Shown in pieces: positions 10,681-20,290 of a stretch of DNA of 64,000 nucleotides (position 1 is its first letter; each line of letters starts with the position of its first letter). Source of the DNA: Prorocentrum cordatum (taxonomy: Eukaryota > Sar > Dinophyceae > Prorocentrales > Prorocentraceae); assembly GCA_963575745.1 (NCBI GenBank), contig CAUYUJ010016884.1:31001-95000 (forward strand). The letters run 5' to 3'. Made by a program: the position numbers and the translations under genes. Below the pieces are notes generated by a model that was given only the letters and a program-made list of their open reading frames with translations, did no database searches and was not told where the DNA came from.

Positions 10681-12039
10681 GGATCGGTGTCCTTCGGAGC
10701 ATGCTTGGACTGCTCCGTCGCCCGTCTTCCAGAGCGTGAGCTACATTATTCACGCTTCGCGTACATGCCGGTCGTTGAAAGTCGGTATTTCTGGAGTCTT
10801 AGATCCCAGTTTTTTTGTCAAGCGCCTTCCTACTTCAAGAATCGATATGTTGTTGTTGTGTGGTGTTTTTGTTTTATCTGGGAAGCCTTGTATCAAATCT
10901 AAGGTGTCCGCCTTCGTACTCCATGTTTTTACCTACTTCTTCCACCGACGTGTATCCCCACCAGCCCGTTCACAAACCTTGCGTATGAGAGTAGAAGGGA
11001 AACGAGACGAAGAGAGACATATAGTTAAACAAAGCGGGCAACCAGGGTGAACAGAGAAATCGTTGGGAGCAGGGTGGTGGCATTGGAAGGCCTCTTCGGG
11101 CCATCCCTGGGGCCCGCGGCGGGGCGGCCCGCGTGGGGGCGAGGGAAGGAGCAGGAGGAGGAGGAAGACGACGACGACCACCACCACCACCACCACAACG
11201 AGGAAGAGGAGGAAAAGGAAAAGGAAGGTGATGAGGGAAGCCCTTGTGGGACTCTTTGGGGGGATCTTGGGGCTCTTTGGGGGGGGAGTCTTGGGACGCT
11301 CTTGGGGCCCTCTTGGGAGTCCCTCGGGAGCCCTGGCGGGCCTCTTAGGGCCCTCTTGCAGACCATCGATCACAAGGGGGGAGTCCTGAATATCCCGCCG
11401 CAAAGTTGGGGAAGTTCAAGTATTTGTTGTAGCGACTCGTGGGGGCCCTCTTGGGCTGTAGGGGCCCCGTGTGGGGCCCCCTTGGAGCGTCACGTCGGCC
11501 CCCTGCGGCCCGACTGCGCCGTCTTGGGGTGACTTGCGATCCTCTGAGCGCGCTCGTCGTGGTGCCCCCTGGATTTGCCGCTGGCCTCCGCTTCCCGTTA
11601 CCCTCTCTTCCCCTTCTCTTGTTTCCCCCATGTTTGACAATCCGCGCCACGGCAGGGCGCGTCCATGAACGTCTACCTGATGAACGGCACCTCAGGGAAG
11701 GGAGGAGAAGGAGTAGGGGTAGCAGATCCAGGCTAACAGAAGAAAGATGAGAAGAAGGAGGAAGAGGAGGAGGAGGAGGACAACGACGGCGACGTCCAGC
11801 CGCTTTTCTCCTCTTCCTCCTCGTCCTCCTACCTTCCCCTGCTACCCCCACCACTGCGGACGAGTCCTGCGACCACCAACGCTTCGCGATTGCGCTCAAG
11901 TGGGCGAAGAGGGAGGAGGAGGAGGAGGACGTGCCAGTTCCCCGCGGCTCTTGGCGTCGTGTTTCTCTCCGCAGCGCCGATGTGTTTGTCCACGACGGCT
12001 CGGCCTCCAGAGGCCCGGCCTCCAGAGGCACGGGGGGAA
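10681..12039. other. No recognised gene; simple repeats
   Basis: Contains GTCGTTGAAAGTCGGTAT and CGCCTTCCTACTTCAAG inverted phrases (10766-10840), a short CTTGGG block (11250-11370), GGA/GAC/CCA codon-like runs (11150-11230) and GAGGAGGA-type tracts (11740-11930). Frames over these are repeat translations. Confidence 0.45.
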
Positions 12040-12071
12040 CTCTGAACTCTGGGATACACCCCAAATAGGCG

Positions 12072-12252
12072 ATCGCAAACATGGCTTAAGGGGGCGTGGA
12101 TCAGCGACGGGTCCCGTTTCATGGGAAATCGCAGAGTTCCGCCGCTGAGCGAGGCGGCACCGGCCGCATTTTGGGGAGGGTACCTCCCCCGATCCATGGA
12201 TTTGTTGACCGCGCGCCGAATCCATTGATCGCTAATCCATGCTTGCGCGCCC
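12072..12252 (+). repeat. Repeat family H, copy 2
   Basis: Runs from GCGATCGCAAACATGG to GCGCGCCCCCGAC and matches 18040-18232 with about 10-15 percent difference. It includes a palindromic core around GCGGCACCGGCCGC and ACCTCCCCCGATCCATGGAT. Confidence 0.8.
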
Positions 12253-12366
12253 CCGACCCAAGGGGGCTATTCGGACGCACACCTATCGAGGATGGACGCC
12301 CCTCCATCGTATATCCCAGATCTTGGCTTAAATTCTTTGGTCCAGTCGAACACCCCACGAAGCCTG
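12252..12366 (+). repeat. Repeat family G, copy 2
   Basis: Same block order as 4028-4152, here joined directly to family H. Confidence 0.65.
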
Positions 12367-12464
12367 TCTTCGGCCTGGTCGGCGGTGATCTGCAGTGCCA
12401 TCGCCATCACCACCGTCACCATCGCAACCACCGTTTCGGATGCAACTCCTTGGAGGTCAAATTC

Positions 12465-12600
12465 TGCTTTTGCCCTGGTCCGAAGTCCGGCCTAATTCCG
12501 CTTAACGCGGCTTCATCCTGCTTGCTCCGGCCCGGTCCCGCTTAACCCGCGGCCTACACCGCCTTAGCAGCCCCCCAATTGGGGCCTGATCTTCCTAAAT
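12465..12600 (+). repeat. Repeat family Q, copy 1
   Basis: TTTTGCCCTGGTCC, CGCGGCCTA, CC(T/G)TAGCAGCCCCCCAAT and GGGGC(C/T)TGAT occur in the same order at 56755-56880. In this copy the repeat ends about 25 bases before a candidate splice acceptor. Confidence 0.6.
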
Positions 12601-12626
12601 CCCTCCGACGACGACCTCCTGGCAGT

Positions 12627-12812
12627 TGCCTCCCGACGGCACCATCGCGACCACCGTGACTACCCTGCCGCGCCCCTCCGACCTCCAGCGGCGCGCCGCC
12701 TGCGTCGGGGGCGGCCCGCCCGCCTCCCGTGCGCCCCGGCTCTGGCGGGCGCGCCCGCCGGCCCTCCAGGAAGACCATGGCCCAGGACTGGCGGCGAGCC
12801 CCAAGGGGGGGA
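12627..12812 (+). CDS. Candidate small exon, unknown protein
   Basis: Bounded by acceptor CTCCTGGCAG and donor GTGAGG. The frame starts LPPDGTIATTVTTLPRPSDL and is open throughout, rich in Pro, Ala and Arg. No family is recognised. The + strand is preferred for the splice sites, but the complementary strand is also open. It would be joined to 13317-13422 by a 504-base intron made of family I and family P repeats. Confidence 0.3.
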
Positions 12813-12829
12813 AGTGAGGCGGGGCGGTC

Positions 12830-13050
12830 GGGAGCCCTGAGACGGGGGTCAATGCAGACGGGGGTCGGCCAGAGCGCCCGGTCTTGCAGGAAACTGCAGG
12901 GCCAGGGTCGCATCGGCCCGGGCTTCGGTGCAGGATCCTGCAGGATCTTGCAGGATCCTTCGCATTGACCCGGGGCTGGGCGCAGGATATTGCAGGATCT
13001 TGCAGGAGTCTGCAAGGCCTGACTGACGCGGGTCAGCAGATCCCCAAGGG
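12830..13050 (+). repeat. Repeat family I, copy 1
   Basis: GAGACGGGGGTCAATGCA followed by multiple TGCAGGATCCTGCAGGATCT blocks and CAG(C/T)AGATCCCC. Matches 25455-25622 in the ion-channel intron. Confidence 0.8.
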
Positions 13051-13061
13051 CGGGCCTTCGC

Positions 13062-13316
13062 AGAAATGGGAACGAAGGGCCTTCTCGAAAGGCTGGGACC
13101 CCCCCGGCCTTCTGAGGGGTTTCCTAAGCCTAAGCCCTCCCTGCAGGCACAGAAAATCTCTCAGAAGGCGCGAGGTCCTCCTCCTCCCTCATCCTCCTCC
13201 TCCTCCTCCTCCTCCTCCTCCTCCTCCTCCTCCTCCTCCTCCTTCTCCGCCTTCTGAGTTCTGAGAAGGCCTTCTCCTTCTCACTTCCATCCCCCCCCCT
13301 AGCCCGCCGCCTACAG
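13062..13316. repeat. Foldback repeat family P, copy 1
   Basis: Left end GGAACGAAGGGCCTTCTCG and right end GAGAAGGCCTTCTCCTTCTC are inverted copies. The middle carries TCAGAAGGCGCGAGG and here a (CTC)n expansion at 13180-13245. Copies: 19590-19798, 23345-23540 and 57310-57670. Its last bases (CCGCCTACAG) form the acceptor of the next exon. Confidence 0.7.
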
Positions 13317-13422
13317 GAGGCGCCGGGCGCAGAGTTCCGCGTGCTGATCGGCCAGCTCGTCGGCCAGCACGAAGCCGACATCAGGTCTGCGGTCGCGGCC
13401 TTGCAGCAGGATCGGAGGAGCC
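13317..13422 (+). CDS. Small internal exon, helical protein segment
   Basis: A clean exon: acceptor CCGCCTACAG and donor GTAAGTCA. The open phase gives EFRVLIGQLVGQHEADIRSA followed by VAALQQDRRS, an amphipathic helix or coiled-coil-like stretch. The parent protein is not recognised. The strict GTAAGT donor and the protein-like composition make this one of the better small exons here. Confidence 0.5.
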
Positions 13423-13779
13423 GTAAGTCATGATAGTGGCACGATCCAAGATCTCCACGGCTCCGTGTTGCCCCGCAGGGGCTCCAGGAACGAGGGCCGA
13501 CGAGGAGGGCCGCCGGACACCGCGAAATTCTTCACGCTTCGCACCGTGCCGCATCCCGGACGCCGCTTCCGCTCCTTGACCGTTGCCTTGGAGCCGCCGA
13601 CCAAAAAAGTATCCCATCAGCCGTTTTTTCCCCCGGCGGTAGGTTTAGCAGTTGCCTGCGCGCGCGCTAGGCAATTAGTTCTGCTCGTAGCCCGAGCCGA
13701 CTTGTGACGCCGCCGGCGCCTTCGCCTGCGGCTGGGACAAAAAAAATCCCACCAGCCCATCCAGACACGATCGGAGGCC

Positions 13780-14345
13780 ATCTTGGGGCCTCTTGCAGTC
13801 TGTCTTGCTCCATGTTCGGCTAGAGGCTGTCGGAGGCTATCCTGAGCGTAGGGGCTCTCTGAAGGCACCCTGCGGGGCCTCTTGGGCCATTCTTGTGGTC
13901 CTCTTGGGGCTCATGTTGGGGGTCTTGGGGCTCTCTTGGGGCTCCTTGGAAGGGGTCTGGGAGGCCTCGTGGGCCTCATGGTCAAAGAAGGGCGTCTTGG
14001 GGCTCTCTTGGGGCGCTCTTGGAGCGCTCTTGGGCGCTCTTGGGGCCACTCTTGGGGCTCGCCTCGGCCGTCTCGAAGCCATCTTCAGGCCTGAAGAACC
14101 CATCGGAAGCGAAAAGGCGAGAAGGCAAAACACATTGATTGTCCTTAGGTCTTGGAGAAATGTTGGCCTCTTTGGTGGGGCATTTGAGGGCTCGGAGGGC
14201 ATTTGAAACCGTCTCTTGGGCCGTCCTGAGGCCTCTTGGATATTTGTCGGAGGCTATATTGAACCATCTTGGGGTATCTTGAGCCATCTTGGAGGCCATC
14301 GTGTGCTCTCTGAGACCCTCTTGGAGCCATCTTGGGCCATCTTGG
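13780..14345 (+). repeat. CTTGGG-type short-period repeat block
   Basis: Between 13986 and 14060 successive CTTGG starts are 11, 11, 11, 10 and 12 bases apart. The rest is looser. Frames translate to Gly/Leu/Trp-rich repeats and are not taken as genes. Confidence 0.7.
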
Positions 14346-15000
14346 ACGCTCTATAGCCCTATCCGTCCTCCCCCTCCCAGGCCCAGGAGAGGGGGGAGGG
14401 GGAGGGGTTAAGCTACCCACCCGTCCGCAAGCCGTCTTGTTCACACCCACCCGCCCTCCCAACACAGAAGTCATACCCGGGTGTCAGTATGTCGCGTATG
14501 AACGCCGCAGAAGCCACGGATTCCAGATGCACCAGACACCTTGGAGGCCCAAGCGTGCCAGGCGCGCCAGGTGCGGCACGTGCTCCACGTGCGCCCAGTG
14601 TTCCACGTGCTCAGCCGCGCCAGGTGCGCCAGCCATTGGGAACAAATAGGGGCTCCACCTGCGTGTGCCGCAACTGTTGCTGCGCCAGCAATTGCTCACG
14701 CCCCAGCGTATGTTTGTGGGTGCTGGCCACCGCGCGCATGGGGCGTTCTTGGGGCTGGTGTTGAAGCCTCTTGGGCCCTGCTTGGAGCGTTCTTGGCCAA
14801 TTTCATCTGGAGGCTTCGAAAGCCCATCCGAAACGAAAAGGCGAGAAGGCAGCAGCCATTGATTTGTCAAAGCGGTCGGTCGACCACATGCGCCCAGAAG
14901 GCAGGTGGGATCTGCTGGCATCCCGGCCGTCCCTGTAAAATACGCATTAAATTACCCCAACGGATGGACCCCACATGAACACCTAATTTTGTATGGAATA
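14346..15000. other. No recognised gene
   Basis: A frame from the ATG at 14489 encodes a Cys- and Pro-rich peptide, but it follows a GCCAGGTGCG-type repeat and has no family match. GAAAAGGCGAGAAGGCA occurs at 14114 and 14836, a further dispersed pair. Confidence 0.35.
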
Positions 15001-15674
15001 TGTACGTTATCAGAATGATGTTGCTCCTATCCTCATCACCCTCACGTCTCCTCCTGTTCCTCCTCCTCCTCCTTGTCCTCCTCTTCCTCATCCTCCTCCG
15101 CCTCCTCCTATTCCTCCTCCTCCTCCTTGAGCAGCGTCCATTTCAACCGCGTCCTCTTGACGGCACTGTGGTTGAAATCCCCGTTTCCTCCCCCTCTTTC
15201 TCCTCCTCCTCCTCCTCCTCATCCTCCTCCGCCTCCTCCTCGTCGACCGGCTTTCATTTCAACCACCTCCTCCCGACGCCGCCGTGGTTGAAACCTTCTT
15301 CCCCGCTCGCTCCCTTTCCTCCTCCTCCTCCTCCTGCTCCTCCTCCTCCTCCTCCTCCTCTTCGTCCTCCTCCTCGTCATCACCTCCTACTGGTCCCCCC
15401 CTTCCTCATCCTCCTCCTCCTGCCTCCAATCCCTCCTCTCCTCCCTCCTCCGTTCCCTCCTGTCCTCCCCTCCTGCTCCTCCTCATCCCACGTCTCCTTT
15501 CTCCCTCATCCCTCCTCCTCCTCCCTTCCTCCTCCTCCTCCTCCTCGTCCTCCGCCTTGAGCAGCGTCCATTTCAACCGCGTCCTGACGGCACCGTGGAT
15601 GAAATCCCCGCCTCCTCCTCCTCTTTCTCATCCTCCTCCTCCTTCTCCTAAGCCTCCTCCTCATCCTCCTCCTC
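15001..15674 (+). repeat. CTC-rich array with three embedded hairpin modules
   Basis: CTC/CCT tracts alternate with a module holding CATTTCAACC and, 20-30 bases later, GTGGTTGAAA or a relic of it (15137-15195, 15255-15300, 15568-15610). The two ends are inverted copies and can pair. Confidence 0.65.
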
Positions 15675-17254
15675 CGCGCGAGCGGGCTCGCATGGAATGC
15701 CCCTGAGGGTCATTCCGTGCGAGCGGGCTCGCTGATGCCGATAGCCGTTGGAAATCCATTTCTTAGGTGGGACCCCCTAGGGGCCACAGGGGAGGTCCCT
15801 TCCGCGCGAGCGGGCTCGCATGGAATGCCCCTGAGGGTCATTCCGTGCGAGCGGGCTCGCTGATGCCGATAGCCGTCGGAATTCCAAGTTTTAGGTGGGA
15901 CCCGCTAGGGGCCACAGGGGAGGTCCCTTCCGCGCGAGCGGGCTCGCATGGAATGCCCCTGAGGGTTATTCCGTGCGAGCGGGCTCGCTGATGCCGATAG
16001 CCGTTGGAATTCCATCTCTTAGGTGGGACCCCCTGGGGGCCACAGGGGAGGTTCCTTCCGCGCGAGCGGGCTCGCATGGAATGCCCCTGAGGGTCATTCC
16101 GTGCGAGCGGGCTCGCTGATGCCGATAGCCGTTGGAATTCCAATTTTTAGGTGGGCCCCCCTAGGGGCCACAGGGGAGGTCCCTTCCGCGCGAGCGGGCT
16201 CGCATGGAATGCCCCTGAGGGTCATTCCGTGCGAGCGGGCTCGCTGCTGCCGATAGCCGTTGGAATTCCAACTCTTAGGTGGGACCCCCTAGAGGCCACA
16301 GGGGAGGTCCCTTCCGCGCGAGCGGGCTCGCATGGAATGCCCCTGAGGATCATTCCGTGCGAGCGGGCTCGTTGATGCCGATAGCCGTTGGAATTCCAAC
16401 TCTTAGGTGGGACCCCCTAGGGGCCACAGGGGAGATCCCTTCCGCGCGAGCGGGCTCGCATGGAATGCACCTGAGGGTCATTCCGTGCGAGCGGGCTCGC
16501 TGCTGCATTCCGAGCGGGCTCGCTGCTGCCGATAGCCGTTGGAGTTCCAACTTTTAGGTGGGACCCCCTAGGGGCCACAGGGGAGGTCCCTTCCGTGTGA
16601 GCGGGCTCCCATGGAATGCCCCTGAGGGCTATTCCGTGCGAGCGGGCTCGCTGATGCCGATAGCCGTTGGAGTTCCAACTTTTAGGTGGGACCCCCTAGG
16701 GGCCACAGGGGAGGTCCCTTCCGCGCGAGCGGGCTCGCATGGAATGCCCCTGAGGGTCATTCCGTGCGAGCGGGCTCGCTGCTGCCGATAGCCGTTGGAG
16801 TTCCATTTCTTAGGTGGGACTCCCTAGGGGCCACAGGGGAGGTCCCTTCCGCGCGAGCGGGCTCGCATGGAACGCCCCTGAGGGCTATTCCGTGCGAGCG
16901 GGCTCGCTGATGCCGATAGCCGTTGGAGTTCCAACTTTTAGGTGGGACCCCCTAGGGGCCACAGGGGAGGTCCATTCCGCGCGAGCGGGCTGGCATGGAA
17001 TGCCCCTGAGGGTCATTCCGTGCGAGCGGGCTTGCTGATGTCGATAGCCGTTGGAATTCCAGCTTTTAGGTGGGACCCCCTCGGGGCCACAGGGGAGGTC
17101 CCTTCCGCGCGAGCGGGCTCGCATGGAATGCCCCTGAGGGTCATTCCGTACGAGCGGGCTCGCTGATGCCGGTAGCTGTTGGCATTCCAATTTTTAGGTG
17201 GGACCCCCTAGGGGCCACAGGGGAGGTCCCTTCCGCGCGAGCGGGCTCGCATGG
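15675..17254 (+). repeat. 128-bp tandem satellite, about 12 copies
   Basis: Unit starts fall at 15767, 15895, 16023, 16151, 16279 and 16407, then at 16558 after a 23-base insertion, then 16686, 16814, 16942, 17070 and 17198. Each unit holds two hairpin-capable parts: GCGAGCGGGCTCGCATGGAA against its inverted partner ATTCCGTGCGAGCGGGCTCG (spacer about 11 bases), and GGGACCCCCTAG against GGGGAGGTCCC. Units differ by a few substitutions. The 74-77-residue frames in each unit are repeat translations. Confidence 0.95.
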
Positions 17255-17258
17255 AGGG

Positions 17259-17737
17259 CCCGAGGATGATGATCATGATGTGTGTGTGTATGTTTGTGTG
17301 TGAAGGTGTGTGGTGTGTGTGACTGGGTGTGTGACTGGGTGTGTGTGGGTGTGTGTGTGGCCCGCGGCCGTCTAGCGAAAACAAGAACCCCACTTAGGAT
17401 GTCGGGAACAAAGTGGTCGCAGGGCGGCCGCGAATGTTCCAAATATGAAGGCTGAGTGTGTTTTGTTTGTTTTCTGAAAGGGATGGTGTGGGGGGGATCA
17501 TGGGATCGGCATTGTTTCGGGTTGTTTCGGGCTGGCTGCCTGCTAGGTGTAGGAAGGGGGTGTACATTTCTTGGGGACACTGACATGCCCTTCCACCGAG
17601 CAGGGGAAGGAGGGGTTTTAGCAGAGAGAAGGCGACGGTCGTTAAACCACCTACGCCCAAAAGGCTGGTGGGATTCCTGGAACGTAACCTGACCAATCGC
17701 CCGATGACATCACTCTCGCCCCACAGGAAATCCTCCA
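17259..17737. other. No recognised gene; GT-rich tract
   Basis: 17278-17360 is TGTGTG-rich. The rest has no domain-bearing frame. AAACCACCTACGCCCAAAAG (17643) and GGCTGGTGGGATTCC (17661) recall phrases at 14880 and 13745. Confidence 0.4.
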
Positions 17738-17872
17738 CGCGCAGAGGGGCGTAGGGTGTTTCTCAGAAGGCGCGGGCCTCGTCTGTAGATGTAAGGCTGG
17801 CGCCTTGAAGAAACAGCCCCTTTCTAAGAAGCCTTCCCCACTCTCCATACCCCCTTGTGCGCGCCGCCAACT
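17738..17872. repeat. Foldback repeat family C, copy 3
   Basis: Begins CACGCGCAGAGGGG and ends CCCTTGTGCGCGCCGCC. These ends are imperfect inverted copies (GCGCA-A-GGGG). The core keeps AGGCGCGGGCC and GGCTGGCGCC. Confidence 0.7.
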
Positions 17873-18039
17873 TCGCCCCAGATCAGGAGGGAAAAAACAC
17901 ACAAGCACAATTCATCGTCGACTCCCAGGAAGATATGGGGAAATATCGGACGTGGGGAGGACGACGAAAACCCAGAATATATGGGAAGATACGGGGAATT
18001 CTGGGATTCGTGCCTATTTGTTTGTGTGTCCCTGGGTCT

Positions 18040-18232
18040 TGCGATCGCAAACATGGATCAAGGGGGCGTGGATTGGCGACGGGTCCCGTTCCCATGGAAA
18101 TCGCGGACCTCCGCCGCCGAACGAGGCGGCACCGGCCGCATTTTGGGGAGGGCACCTCCCCCGATCCATGGATCTGGTGACCGCGCGCCAAGTCCATGGA
18201 TCGCTCATCCATGCCTGAGCGCCCCCGACTGG
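18040..18232 (+). repeat. Repeat family H, copy 3
   Basis: Closest relative of 12072-12252. It ends about 15 bases before the acceptor of the next candidate exon. Confidence 0.8.
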
Positions 18233-18246
18233 ATCCCTTCCCCAGA

Positions 18247-18436
18247 GGAGAACAGGTCGCTGCGCGAGGAGGTCTCGGCGCTGCGCGGCGCCCAACCGCG
18301 GTGGCCCGCGGGCGCGCACGGTGGCGGCCCCGTCGCCCCGCGCGCCAGCTCCCGCGCCGACGGGAGCACGCCGGTGACCTCGGTGGGCCTGTCTGGCTCG
18401 GCGACCTTGCCCATCCTGTCCCGCAGCGTGGGGCAG
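18247..18436 (+). CDS. Candidate exon with coiled-coil start
   Basis: Acceptor TTCCCCAG. The frame reads EENRSLREEVSALRG, a typical short coiled-coil heptad pattern, then a Pro/Ser/Ala-rich tail ending near ILSRSVGQ before a possible GC donor and the GAC array. The opposite strand is also open with plausible composition, so the strand is not certain. No family is recognised. Confidence 0.4.
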
Positions 18437-18443
18437 GCGACGA

Positions 18444-18649
18444 CGACGATGACGAGGACGACGACGACGAGGACGACGACGACGAGGAGGACGAGGACGA
18501 GGACGAGGACCACCACCACCACCACCACCGCCACGACGACCACCACTACCACCACCACCACCACCACCACCACCACCACCACCACCACCACCACCACTAC
18601 CACCACCACCACCACCACCACCACCGTCACCACCACCACCACCACCACC

Positions 18650-18695
<46 letters not shown>

Positions 18696-18700
18696 CGGCA

Positions 18701-18742
<42 letters not shown>

Positions 18743-18750
18743 TCGGCCAC
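18444..18750 (+). repeat. GAC/CAC trinucleotide arrays
   Basis: Alternating blocks of (GAC)n and (CAC)n, with (GAC)n again at the end. The Asp/His or Val runs in frames over it are repeat translations. Confidence 0.9.
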
Positions 18751-18756
18751 GCGCAG

Positions 18757-18910
18757 AGGTGGGGTAGGGGGAGGAGGCTTCTTAGAAGCACCCCTGCTTC
18801 TCAGAAGGCGCGGGCCTTGCCTGCAGATGTAGGGCTGGCGCCTTCCGAGAAGCAGCCTTCGCCTAAGAAGCCTTCCCCCTCCCCCTACCCCATTGTGCAC
18901 GCCGCGAAAG
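18757..18910. repeat. Foldback repeat family C, copy 4
   Basis: Begins GCGCAGAGGTGGGGTAGGGG and ends CCCCATTGTGCACGCCGC. Read on the minus strand, its end GTGCACAATGGGG would serve as the donor of the exon at 18901-19022. Confidence 0.7.
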
Positions 18911-19022
18911 GCGGACGGCGAGCCCGCCGCCAGGGTCAGCAGCGCGGCGTGGAGCTCGAAGGCGTCGTCGCCCGCCCGCGTGGGCACGTTGCCGGGCGCG
19001 CTGCACGCCAGCCCGGAGGTCC
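18901..19022 (-). CDS. Candidate minus-strand exon, unknown protein
   Basis: On the minus strand an acceptor AAGCCTAG precedes a frame reading TSGLACSAPGNVPTRAGDDA then FELHAALLTLAAGSPSAF, ending at a possible donor GTGCAC. The Leu/Ala-rich helical stretch looks like protein. The complementary strand is also open but reads less naturally. No family is recognised. Confidence 0.35.
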
Positions 19023-19589
19023 CTAGGCTTTGGAGGGCTGGAAAAGTGTACGGAGATGATGGTTTGGGCGCGAATTAATGGAGGCGATACCGGGGGGGGG
19101 GAGGTGTGGGCCTTACAGGCCCCCTTTCTAGGCCCACAAGGGTTCCTTTCGGGGCCCTCAAAGGCCCTTTTCGGCAGCCATCGCTGCCCCCTCATTGATC
19201 GCCCTCCCGCCAATTCTCGCCCAAATTGCCAGGGGGGCGTGAGACTCGGGTGCGCGGGAACTCGAGTTAGCGTGCGATTTTTGACGGTCCAGTTTTCGTG
19301 GGATGTCTGCGGAGGGAGTTTGCGTCAAGTTTCAGACGGAGTCTCGTCATTTGCTTGACGGCCCCGTCAGGCCAACCCGAGTCGTCCACACCCGAGTCAT
19401 ACGTCTCCCCGAAATGGGGACGAAGACCGACAGCAGCTCCTGCCCGTTTCGAACAGGACTCGCCGCGTGCGCTGCCCACTCGAGGCAGAAATTCGCCTGC
19501 CCAAGAGCGGCCGCCGCCGGTGTTGGACAAGACTTGCTGTCAGACATCGTACCATTTTTTGCGCGTACCCATGTCTCGGCGGCAAGCGA

Positions 19590-19798
19590 GGGGGGGGGAG
19601 AGAAGGGGTCTGACTCCTCAGCAGAAGGCTTGGAAGTCCCCTGGCCTTCTGAGAAGTCCCCCGCGCCTCCCCCGAAGGCGAAGAGAACGCCCCTCGGAAG
19701 GCGAGGGCCTCTGTGGAGCCCCACCGCCCTCTGAAGAGGCCTTCTCCTCCTCGCTTCCCCGCCGCCCTCGCTCGCCGCCGACTTTTTCGGCTGCGCCA
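19590..19798. repeat. Foldback repeat family P, copy 2
   Basis: Ends with TTCGGCTGCGCCAGCAG, the same 17 bases that end the repeat at 20142-20158, and is directly followed by family O. Confidence 0.65.
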
Positions 19799-19800
19799 GC

Positions 19801-19955
19801 AGTCAAGGGAGGAAAGACCACCCAGACCCGATGATTGGCGTTTGCTCAACGGCCCTGGGCGTTTCCTAAACAGCCCGGCCCTGCTCGATTCCTTCTTCGG
19901 GTGCGTTTACGAAACAGCTTCGCGTGTCAGGGTGATCATTAGGGTGGATTTCTGC
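19801..19955 (+). repeat. Repeat family O, copy 2
   Basis: Matches 3187-3345 (see there). It is sandwiched between a family P copy and a family C copy. Confidence 0.7.
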
Positions 19956-19957
19956 CA

Positions 19958-20158
19958 CGCGCAGAGGGGGGTGGGGGGAGGGGGAGGGCTTCTCAGAAGC
20001 ACCCCTGCTTCTTAGAAGGCGCGGGCCTTATCTATAGATGCCAGGCAGGCGCCCTCTAAGAAGCAGCCTCCTTCTAAGAAGCCCTCCCCCCTCCCTCCGC
20101 CCCCTTGTGCGCGCCGCCAGCCCTCGCTCGCCGCCGAATTGTTCGGCTGCGCCAGCAG
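19958..20158. repeat. Foldback family C, copy 5, with family P-type tail
   Basis: Starts CACGCGCAGAGGGG. After the C-family core it continues into CTCGCTCGCCGCCGAATTG and TTCGGCTGCGCCAGCAG, the family P ending. Its final CAG is the acceptor of the next candidate exon. Confidence 0.65.
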
Positions 20159-20290
20159 GCTGGACTGCGGCGGGAGCACCCTCGCCCAGGAGCTCAGCGG
20201 GCGGAGCGAGGAGAGGCGGCCCGCCGCCGGGGAGGAGCCGCTCGAGGCGATGGGCCTGCTTTCCACCACCACCGCCACCAGAAGCTGGAG
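20159..20290 (+). CDS. Candidate exon before the GGA array
   Basis: After the acceptor GCCAGCAG the frame reads LDCGGSTLAQELSGRSEE then RRPAAGEEPLEAMGLLSTTT. A related inverted sequence lies at 21484-21570, whose minus strand reads AEDLVVGLFSTAT in one frame. This hints at two related exons in opposite orientation. Strand and function are uncertain. Confidence 0.3.

Noticed and set aside
15675-17254. Regularly spaced repeats that could be mistaken for a CRISPR array
   Set aside because: The 128-bp units are contiguous and nearly identical throughout; there are no unique spacers and no cas genes, and the context is eukaryotic.
18444-18750. Poly-His/poly-Asp protein as a metal-binding domain
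   Set aside because: The GAC and CAC blocks are simple trinucleotide arrays open in all phases; no conserved flanking domain.
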